Source: Paenibacillus sp. J5C2022 (GTDB lineage: Bacteria > Bacillota > Bacilli > Paenibacillales > Paenibacillaceae). From it: 64,000 bases of DNA. A program made the translations under genes and the position numbers. This document shows, piece by piece, positions 1 through 8,000 of this stretch. The DNA is taken from NCBI RefSeq assembly GCF_025567625.1, contig NZ_JAOQJC010000023.1:51878-115877 (forward strand). Reading direction: 5' to 3'. The stretch's first letter is position 1; each line of letters opens with the position of its first letter. The notes below the pieces were generated by a model that was given only the letters and a program-made list of their open reading frames with translations, did not search any database and was not told where the DNA came from.

Positions 1-774
1 GTATTCTTCGGCGCTTCCGATGAAATGCTCTACAAGAAAACGGCCGATGAACTGGAGCGGATGGGAGAGAACGGCAAGCCGTTCTACGCGCATGTCATCT
101 CCATGACCGCGCATCATCCATACACCATTCCGGAAGACAAGCATCTGATGACATTGCCTGAGCGCTACGAGAATACGCTTGTCGGAGATTATCTGATGGC
201 TCAGCATTATGCCGATTATGCGCTTGGAGCGTTCATCGAGGACTTGAAGCAGCGCGGCATATGGGAAGACAGCCTGATCTTGCTGTACGGCGATCACCTG
301 GGACTGCCTATCTATTCATTGGACCGGGATGACAAGGAACTGATGCAAGAAATATATGGCGGCAAGGAATATACCTACACCGACATGATCAACATTCCGC
401 TTGTCGTCGTTAATCCCGGCCAGACCGGGCCGCAAGTATTCGAGCAGCTTGGCGGACAAGTGGATCTGCTGCCGACGATCGCCAACCTGATGGGCGTGCC
501 GCTCGACAATCAGATTCACTTCGGGCAAGATTTGTACAATCAATCGGCGTATAACATTTTGCCGCAGCGCTATTATTTGCCGACCGGTTCCTTCCTGAGC
601 AGTCAGGAGCTGTTCCTCTCCGGCAGCGGCTTCGCCGACGGCAAGCATTACCCGCTTGCAGGAGACGGCAACTCGCAGCAGGAGACGACGGAAGAGGAGT
701 ATACGAGCGCACTTGAGCTGCTGAAGCTGTCCGACAGCTATGTGAATCAGCTTCCGGACTGGAAGACCGAATAA
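1..774 (+). CDS. LTA synthase / sulfatase-fold membrane hydrolase, C-terminal part
   Basis: The reading frame is open from base 1, so the gene begins before the window and only about 257 C-terminal residues are seen. The fragment has the end of an alkaline-phosphatase/sulfatase fold as in LtaS-type lipoteichoic acid synthases: an SMTAHHPY segment, a metal-site LLYGDHLG motif, then a segment on a partner or inhibitor pattern (NIPLVVVNPG, VDLLPTIANLMG) typical of this family. Family members sit in the membrane with the catalytic domain outside and transfer glycerol phosphate onto lipid-linked chains. The N-terminal membrane segments and catalytic Thr would lie upstream and cannot be checked, so a phosphoglycerol transferase of other specificity is possible. 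A clear terminator follows directly. Confidence 0.8.
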   Translation, partial: VFFGASDEMLYKKTADELERMGENGKPFYAHVISMTAHHPYTIPEDKHLMTLPERYENTLVGDYLMAQHYADYALGAFIEDLKQRGIWEDSLILLYGDHLGLPIYSLDRDDKELMQEIYGGKEYTYTDMINIPLVVVNPGQTGPQVFEQLGGQVDLLPTIANLMGVPLDNQIHFGQDLYNQSAYNILPQRYYLPTGSFLSSQELFLSGSGFADGKHYPLAGDGNSQQETTEEEYTSALELLKLSDSYVNQLPDWKTE

Positions 775-778
775 CGTT

Positions 779-818
779 AAGCCCCCCGCTCTTTTGGAGC
801 GAGGGGCTTGTCTGTTTT
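779..818 (+). terminator. Intrinsic terminator after the LTA synthase-like gene
   Basis: A GC-rich stem (AAGCCCCcCGCTC paired with GAGCGaGGGGCTT, one internal mismatch) with a four-base loop is followed by a short T-rich tract. It begins four bases after the stop codon. Confidence 0.8.
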
Positions 819-985
819 AACACCTTTCCGCGCAATCCTGCATACCATGATACAACTGCACTTTTTTGAACCCCCGCTGACAGAACATTCATTAGTCTCC
901 TGGAACCATATTCCGTTCCTGCTGCTACTTTTCATCGCGTTTCGGTGTTTAAGTTTGCGAAGGCCTATATGAAGGAGAGCTTAAC

Positions 986-1546
986 ATGCAACAGAGAAGC
1001 AAGTCGCATCGCACTATGTATGCGCTTACTATATTATACGTGCTGTTGATTGCTGTTGGGGGACGACTTGTCTTTGCGTGGCCTGACCGCAAGTATATGG
1101 GGATATTGAACAATGACAGCTTCTATATGATGGGCTGTGCCTGGAGCGTCCTGGGTCTGATTCTGATCTGCACGTTCCTTCGCACATCCAAAATCAGGAA
1201 ATTGCTGTTCACCTATATGATTACCCTCATCATCTTCGGCGCAATCTCCGCTTATTACTATAACGGCCTGCCCAAATACACCTATGAACAGGCTGCGGAT
1301 GCCGTCGCAGCTTCCGCCGCTCTGTCGGGGCAGCGCGTGCAGCTGCAGCTGCCCCGTTACAGAAGCGACATGCTCGCTATCGGGAGCGACACGTCCATGA
1401 AGACGACAAGCCATTCCTATTACATCTACCTGCTCGTTGACGGCAAGCAGGTCGCTTACCGCTTCAGTCCGCTGAGCGGCGCCTGCGAGCGATTAGACCA
1501 TGCCGCAAGATGGCCGGATGAGTTCATCTCCTTCGAGGTACGATAG
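986..1546 (+). CDS. Small membrane protein of unknown function
   Basis: I do not recognise this 186-aa protein. Three hydrophobic segments (about residues 12-31, 48-66 and 73-91) anchor it, and the remaining ~95 residues form a soluble C-terminal domain with alternating beta-like stretches (for example SYYIYLLVDGKQVAYRF). The start ATG has a good ribosome binding site, GAAGGAGAG, eight bases upstream. It runs alone, ends three bases from the convergent ppdK stop, and its base composition matches the flanking chromosome. A role cannot be inferred from context. Confidence 0.7.
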   Translation: MQQRSKSHRTMYALTILYVLLIAVGGRLVFAWPDRKYMGILNNDSFYMMGCAWSVLGLILICTFLRTSKIRKLLFTYMITLIIFGAISAYYYNGLPKYTYEQAADAVAASAALSGQRVQLQLPRYRSDMLAIGSDTSMKTTSHSYYIYLLVDGKQVAYRFSPLSGACERLDHAARWPDEFISFEVR

Positions 1547-1548
1547 GT

Positions 1549-4320
1549 TCATGAGCCGGCCGCCTCTTCCTTCTTCGCATCCCGCAGCGTTATCGCCGCT
1601 TGCGCAGCGGCAATCCGCGCCAGTGGCACACGATATGGCGAGCAGCTCACATAATCAAGCCCCAGCTCGTGGCAGAAGAAGATGGACGACTTGTCTCCGC
1701 CATGCTCGCCGCATATTCCCGTCTTCAGCTGCGGCTTCACGCCGCGTCCGCGCTGTACGGCCCACTGAATCAGCTCGCCGACCCCTTCCCGATCCAGCTC
1801 CTGGAACGGATTGGCCGGCAGCAGCTTCTGCTCCACATAAGCGGTCAGGAACTTCCCTTCCGCATCGTCGCGGCTGTATCCGTAAGTCATCTGCGTCAGA
1901 TCGTTCGTACCGAAGGAGAAGAATTCCGCATGCTCCGCAATCTGATCCGCAGTGATCGCTGCGCGGGGCACTTCAATCATCGTGCCGATGCGATAGTCGA
2001 CCGACGCCAGCTCATCGCCTAGCACGGCCTCGGCCGTCTCTTCCACCAGCTTGCGCAGCCGCTTCAACTCGTTCACATGACCGACCAGCGGGATCATGAT
2101 CTCCGCCTTCACCGTGACGCGCTCCAGCCGGCAGCTCTTCACCGCCAGGAAGATTGCCTCCGCCTGCATAGCATAAATCTCCGGGTACAGGATGCCCAAC
2201 CGGCAGCCGCGCTGACCCAGCATAGGGTTAACCTCGTGCAGCAGCCGGACCTTGCGGATCAGCCGCTCCGTCTCCAGCAGCTGTGACTTCACACCCGCAA
2301 GGCGCGTATTCGGTACCGCTGCTTGCTCCAGTGCCTCGATCTCCTGCCGCTGCGCGCTCTGCTGCTTCAGCAGCTCGCCCAGCTCCGGAAGAAATTCATG
2401 CAGCGGCGGATCAAGCAATCGGATCGTAACCGGCAGGCCGTCCATCGCCCGGAACAACCCTTCGAAGTCGCTCTGCTGCATAGGCAGCAACTGATCCAGC
2501 GCTTCCTTGCGCTCCGTTATCCCTTCGGCCAATATCATGCTCTGTACGACCGGGAGCCGCTCGGGGGCGAAGAACATATGCTCCGTACGGCACAGCCCGA
2601 TGCCCTCCGCGCCAAGCTCCCTCGCCTTGGCCGCATCCTGAGGCGTATCCGCATTCGTGTAGATGGCCAGACTGCGCACTTCGTCAGCCCATGCCAGGAG
2701 CTGCGTCAGCTCCACGGATATCTCCGGCTCCTTCAGCGCGACATGGCCCCGGATGACTCTCCCCGTCGCCCCGTCGATCGAGATCCAGTCCCCTTCCTTC
2801 ACGACTTGCTCCCCGGCCGCGAACTGTCCATCCCCGATCCGGATGGATTCGCATCCGCATACGCACGGCTTGCCCATGCCGCGAGCTACGACGGCTGCGT
2901 GGCTGGTCATCCCTCCCCGGCTGGTCAATACGCCCTCGGCAGCCAGCACGCCGTGAATATCCTCCGGCGTCGTCTCCTGCCGCACGAGAATAACCTTCTT
3001 GCCGCTGCGGGCCGCTTCGTCGGCGGCATCGGCATGGAACACTACCTGGCCCGTCGCCGCACCAGGCGATGCCGGCAGACCCGTGGCGATCACATCCAGC
3101 GAGGCTTCCGGATCTATCGCGCGATGCAGCAGCTGGTCCAGATGCTCTGCTTCAATGCGCAGCACCGCATCCTCCTGTGTAATGACGCCCTCCAACGCCA
3201 TGTCTACCGCAATCTTCACTGCCGCCTGCGCCGTACGCTTGCCTCCCCTTGTCTGCAGAATATACAGCTTGCCTCGTTCTACCGTAAACTCGATGTCCTG
3301 CATATCTCTGTAATGCCGCTCCAATCTGTCCGCCGTGGCGCTCAGTTGAGCGAACACATCCGGCATATCCTTCTCCAGCTCGCCGATCGGCAGCGGCGTG
3401 CGCACGCCCGCTACGACGTCCTCGCCTTGCGCATTATGCAAGTATTCGCCGAACAGCCGCTTCTCTCCGTTCGATGGGTTGCGCGTGAAGACGACGCCTG
3501 TTCCGCAATCGCTGCCCATATTGCCGAACACCATGGATTGAATGTTGACCGCGGTGCCTTGCTCGTCAGGAATGCGATGGATGCGGCGGTAGATTTGGGC
3601 CCGCTGATTGTTCCAGGAAGCGAATACCGCTTCCACCGCAAGCCGCAGCTGCTCTCCCACTTGCTGCGGGAACGGCTTTCCGGCCCGCTCCACGACAATT
3701 TGCTTGAACTGCCCGATTAATAACTTCCACTGCTCCGCCGATACGTCGCGGTCTTCTTCAACGCCGCACTCCTCCTTCAGCTTGTGCAGCTTGCGCTCGA
3801 ACCAGAGACCTTCAATTCCGAACACCACATTGCCGAACATCGCAATCAGCCGGCGGTAGCAATCGTAAGCGAATGCCTCTTGTCCAGTCAGACTGCCTAG
3901 CCCTTGCACCGTCTCATCGTTCAAGCCCAGGTTCAATATCGTATCCATCATGCCCGGCATGGACGTGACGGAGCCTGAGCGTACAGAGACCAGGAGAGGG
4001 TTATGCGGATTACCGAAGCGCTGTCCCTTCTTCGCTTCCAACGCCTTCATCGCGTCGCCTATTTCCCGGAACCGCTCATCCGTCAGCTTCCCGCCCATCT
4101 CGAAGAACTCCCTGCAAGCCTCGGTCGTCACTGTGAAGCCCGGGGGAACGGGCAGACCCGCTGTTGTCATCTCCGCCAGATTGGCGCCTTTGCCTCCCAG
4201 CAGCTCGCGCATGCCAGCATGGCCCTCTTGGAAATGCAATACCTTTCTCCCTGCAACAATAGCCGCTTGCTCGCCGGACGACAGTTTCAGACCAGCTTGC
4301 CCTTGTACGCCCTGATTCAT
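1549..4320 (-). CDS. ppdK: Pyruvate, phosphate dikinase
   Basis: Interconverts pyruvate, ATP and phosphate with phosphoenolpyruvate, AMP and pyrophosphate in the cytoplasm. The 923-aa length is slightly above the usual ~880. The N-terminal ATP-grasp domain carries GGKGANLAEM (42-51) and VSVRSGS (111-117); the swivelling phosphohistidine domain has GGMTSHAAV with catalytic His474 and the regulatory Thr472 two residues before it; the C-terminal PEP/pyruvate barrel ends with TGICGEHGGD, where Cys870 is the expected acid. All key residues are present. The start ATG follows GGAGAGGG at a normal distance. No dedicated PPDK regulatory protein gene (DUF299 type) is next to it. Confidence 0.97.
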   Translation of the reverse strand: MNQGVQGQAGLKLSSGEQAAIVAGRKVLHFQEGHAGMRELLGGKGANLAEMTTAGLPVPPGFTVTTEACREFFEMGGKLTDERFREIGDAMKALEAKKGQRFGNPHNPLLVSVRSGSVTSMPGMMDTILNLGLNDETVQGLGSLTGQEAFAYDCYRRLIAMFGNVVFGIEGLWFERKLHKLKEECGVEEDRDVSAEQWKLLIGQFKQIVVERAGKPFPQQVGEQLRLAVEAVFASWNNQRAQIYRRIHRIPDEQGTAVNIQSMVFGNMGSDCGTGVVFTRNPSNGEKRLFGEYLHNAQGEDVVAGVRTPLPIGELEKDMPDVFAQLSATADRLERHYRDMQDIEFTVERGKLYILQTRGGKRTAQAAVKIAVDMALEGVITQEDAVLRIEAEHLDQLLHRAIDPEASLDVIATGLPASPGAATGQVVFHADAADEAARSGKKVILVRQETTPEDIHGVLAAEGVLTSRGGMTSHAAVVARGMGKPCVCGCESIRIGDGQFAAGEQVVKEGDWISIDGATGRVIRGHVALKEPEISVELTQLLAWADEVRSLAIYTNADTPQDAAKARELGAEGIGLCRTEHMFFAPERLPVVQSMILAEGITERKEALDQLLPMQQSDFEGLFRAMDGLPVTIRLLDPPLHEFLPELGELLKQQSAQRQEIEALEQAAVPNTRLAGVKSQLLETERLIRKVRLLHEVNPMLGQRGCRLGILYPEIYAMQAEAIFLAVKSCRLERVTVKAEIMIPLVGHVNELKRLRKLVEETAEAVLGDELASVDYRIGTMIEVPRAAITADQIAEHAEFFSFGTNDLTQMTYGYSRDDAEGKFLTAYVEQKLLPANPFQELDREGVGELIQWAVQRGRGVKPQLKTGICGEHGGDKSSIFFCHELGLDYVSCSPYRVPLARIAAAQAAITLRDAKKEEAAGS

Positions 4321-4394
4321 CGTTTACCCTCTCCATCCTTTTATGATGTCTCATACTACAATTGTTGAACTAAACATCCCAGTATGTCGAATAT

Positions 4395-4449
4395 TATAAC
4401 GTCACATACAAATGGGACTACCATTCACGCCCTTATATATGACGTTATA
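4395..4449. promoter_or_regulatory. Perfect 10-bp inverted repeat upstream of ppdK
   Basis: TATAACGTCA at 4395-4404 is repeated as its exact reverse complement TGACGTTATA at 4440-4449, within AT-rich DNA 75-130 bases upstream of the ppdK start. The spacing of 35 bases suits a looping or multimeric operator, or a weak hairpin. The binding protein is unknown. The surrounding run of TATATA-like steps means chance symmetry is possible. Confidence 0.35.
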
Positions 4450-4619
4450 TAAATATATAGTACACTATATAAATATCACATACCTATATATGATGCAATA
4501 TATTTTTCGAAAATGTTGAGTGACAAGCTTCGCCGCTCGTACTTCGGACGTTTCATACGACGCTTCCGTTCGATGCCTCCGCTCTATACCTCCGGTCGAT
4601 GCTTCGATGCAATAACAAC

Positions 4620-4646
4620 GAAGAAAGGACGCCTGGAGGCGTCCTG
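4620..4646 (-). terminator. Intrinsic terminator downstream of the SGNH remnant
   Basis: AGGACGCC and GGCGTCCT form an 8-bp perfect stem with a four-base loop; read on the minus strand it is followed by TTTCTTCGTT. It would end transcripts passing through the pseudogene. Confidence 0.6.
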
Positions 4647-4687
4647 AGATATCTCAACAGACTCTGGTTTATTCGACCATCTTATCA

Positions 4688-4992
4688 ACCTTCCGTTCCT
4701 TGTCCACATCGCATCCCATTAAGCGAACATCCTCTACTCCGATGAACTGTCACTTCGCTTAGAATCCCCTTCAAGCCGTCCGCTATTCGGCGAAAACCGA
4801 TATCGTTGGGGTGAAGACCGTCAACGTAGGCATCAGCTAGGGAGTCGCCATTACAATCGGAGTGCCTGGACGCTTCGCTCGGAGAATGCGGTAGAACGGC
4901 TCATATACCAACTCCAGCTCCTCTGCAGTAGCTACACTGACGTGGAAATCAAGCACATAGCATGACGCATCGATGTCGGCCAGCAGCTCGCA
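4688..4992 (-). pseudogene. Decayed SGNH/GDSL hydrolase remnant
   Basis: Two stretches look like different parts of one SGNH esterase. On the minus strand, 4992 down to 4840 encodes YVLDFHVSVATAEEL...RPGTPIVMATP, the middle of such a protein, and then hits a TAG. A second frame from about 4837 encodes AYVDGLHPNDIGFRRIADGL, the C-terminal block V with the catalytic Asp-x-x-His. The residues normally between these parts are missing and the two lie in different frames, so the copy has an internal deletion plus a frameshift. The N-terminal half with the nucleophile is absent; its place is taken by the left 87-bp repeat. An intact SGNH gene occurs at 26015-27064. Confidence 0.7.
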
Positions 4993-5002
4993 ACCAACAC
5001 AC

Positions 5003-5089
5003 AAAAGGCATCGACGGATACAGTTCCCTGTACCCATCGATGCCTTATTCTCGTTCCACAATTACTGCAGCAAGAACAGCTTGCCCTCG
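5003..5089. repeat. 87-bp direct repeat, left copy
   Basis: Nearly identical to 23844-23931, differing by one missing A (CCACAATTACTG against CCACAAATTACTG). On the minus strand it encodes the orphan C-terminal octapeptide EGKLFLLQ plus a stop and then a terminator hairpin. Those are the exact end of the hydrolase gene at 23904-26015. The copy here has no gene attached: the sequence changes at 5090, just before the stop codon of the unrelated large hydrolase. Confidence 0.9.
5007..5047 (-). terminator. Intrinsic terminator carried in the left repeat copy
   Basis: AAGGCATCGATGGGTACAG pairs with CTGTATCCGTCGATGCCTT on the minus strand and is followed by TTTT. It now serves the large glycoside hydrolase gene that ends 50 bases upstream of it. 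Confidence 0.8.
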
Positions 5090-5096
5090 TCAGTAA

Positions 5097-8000
5097 TTAA
5101 TATATACTTCTGACAGCGACGTCATCATATTCGCCTGTAGCATTGTACATTTCAAGCGCAATTCCTCCCTCTGCAAAAGTCTCATCCATCGTCGTAATCT
5201 TTTTTTGTCCATTTACATAGGCCTCAATTTTATTGCCCTGTACAACAGCTTTAATTGTAAATATTTCATTCATCCCAATTATTTTAAGTCCATTGTAAAA
5301 TCCCAGCGTAACTTCACTGCCGTTTTCTCTTTTAATAATCCGTAGTCGATCATCAATACTTGAGTATGTCAGAAAATAACCATTACTGATGTCCTGAAAT
5401 CTGAATCCGATTGCAATTGTTCCTCCATTGGCTGTATCCACACTTAGCAGCTTTGCATTCGCCTCAACAGAGTAGTCCGTCCAAGTTTGGCCGGATGTAT
5501 GAGAAACGCTTCCTCCACTGCTGCCAGATTGCCTAAAAACTTTCGTATCGTCGGAAATAACAGACCATGTGCCATTTTGATCAGTCCAGTCTGACGCATC
5601 GCCATCTTCAAAATCATCTGTCAGCAATTGAATCGGTTTCACACTTATCTCATCGAATTGACCTATCGCATTCCACATGCTCAAACTTATTTTCCCATTC
5701 TTGAAAGTTGTATCGGTTGCGCTAAGTTCTTTTACTCCATTAATATAGAAATCGATCTGACTTCCTTTTGCTACAACCTTGAACGTGTATTCTGTGTCCG
5801 CAATTATTGGATAACTTTTGCTGGCCAATAAAGTTTCACTATTGTTTACATTTTTGCTGATCGCAATTTCACCTGTCGAACTGACATATTTGACAAAATA
5901 TCGATTTACGTCATCTTGATGCCTGAAGCCCAGTCCGATACTTCCTCCATTGGCATCAAAACTTATCGCTTTGACCTTTGCCTCCACTGAGTAATCCGTC
6001 CAGCGTCCGTCGCCGATATTGGTTTTGCCTCCGCTGCCGTTCGTTTGCCTGTACACTTTAGTACCGTCAGTCACAATCGACCAATTCCCTTGCGTTGCAT
6101 TCCAGCCATTGGCATCGTTGTCTTCGAAGTCGTCAACGAGTACTGCTGAAGGCTTAACGCGCACATCATAAAACGTTGCTTTTGCATTTTGTGTTTCCAG
6201 TGCAATCTTTCCCGGTGAAATCAAATCGGTATCCGCTGCCGACAAATATTTGATTCCATCCACATATAAACCGATGAGGTTGCCCAAAACCACAACACTT
6301 AGCTCGTGCTGTTTTTCCAGATAAATTTTATCGAAAGCTTTTTCAGCCAAAATTGTTGTCGTTCCGTTCTCCACTTTCTCCAAATACAGTTTACCTGTTC
6401 CATTGTCATACAGAGCCTTATAATAATTATTTTCATCCCTGTATCCGAAGCCCAGTCCTACACGCCCGGATGCCATGCCGTAACTTAGCGGTCTGATACC
6501 GGCAGATACCGAATAATCATTCCATTCCGGATTGCCTCCGGTCAGTCTTCCCCCGCTGCTATTAAGCTGGCTGACGTTATAGGAGGTTTCATTTGTATCG
6601 ATCAGTTTAATCTTGACATCATCAAACGCGGCCACTGCCGTATTCATATGCAATGAAACTTTTCCAACTGCATAAGCCTGTACCGTGTCGACGGCAGTTA
6701 ATTCTTCAACACCGTTTATATAGAATTTGATCTCGTTTCCAACTGACGCAATTTTCCACGTATACCATGTATCCGTACTCAATACAAATGATTTGCTGGC
6801 AAGAATCGTATCCTTACCGTTTACCTTGCTGATGATGTTAATCGTGTCATTGATTTTTTTATAATTCACATAATAATGGTTATTATTGTTTTTATACTTG
6901 AATGAAATTCCTATTCCGGTAGTGACGGAATCGGCCTTCAACTTTGCCTCAACCTCTACGTCCTTCCAAGTGCCGTTGCCGATCGTCAGCCTTCCGCCGC
7001 CGGATGAAGCTTGCTTAACGACGTTTGATCCGTCAGTAACAACAGACCATTCTCCGCCTTCAGTGTACCATTTGTATGTACTTCCCGACTCGAAATCATC
7101 ATTTAAATAAACGGTGGGACTTACGTTAATATCATCGAACTTGATCTTGGAATCATAGGTTGATAAGCATATCTTGCCCATTGTAAATGTGGTGTCTCCG
7201 CTAGAAGATAACATATGTGCTCCATTTACAAATACGTCAAATCGGCTTCCATCGGCTACTATTTTGAATGCATATACCATTCCGGCATTGAGTGTAATAT
7301 TGGCGCTATCAAGGGTCGTACTCGAGCCCGAAACCATCTTTTTCAAATGTAATGTCTGATTGCTCTTTGTATAAGTTACATAATACTTGTTATTTGCATC
7401 CACATACCTGAAATTGATGCCAAAGCTGCCTGATGAGGAGAATGCATCCGGTTTCACGTTTAATTCCACGGTGTAATTATCCCAGCTACTATCACCGGCG
7501 ATAGCTCTAGATGATCCGATATCATCGCTCTGATAATACATCCTCGTAGCCCCGTCGGTGACGACTGACCATGTACCGGCTTCCTCTGTCCATTTTAAAG
7601 CATCACCGCTTTCAAAATCGTCTCTGAATGCTCCGTCTTTTCCTATAGACCAACTACCGCTCACCGGTGTCCAGTTACTCAAGCTTTTTGATGCGAAATC
7701 ATCTCTCAAATATTGGTTATTTATCGTTATCGCCTTGGGTTCACTGTATAGGCTTGTCCCTGACTCATGATTTGAACTTATTGAGAAATAGTACGTTGAT
7801 CCTTCATTCAAACCAGATATCGTATATGGGCTTCCTGTTATACCCGTTATCGTGTTAGTGTATTCTCCATAATAATCAATTCCATATCTTATGTTATAGC
7901 TTGATGCACCTTCAACTTCTGAAAAAGCAACAGTTGCGGTACCATTTCCGGCTGACGTAACGCGATTTAAAACAGGGGTTGCTTCGCGCAGCAAATGATT

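Noticed and set aside
2323..3720. 465-codon plus-strand ORF opposite ppdK
   Set aside because: High-GC antisense shadow of a strongly supported gene; composition and sequence show no protein family.
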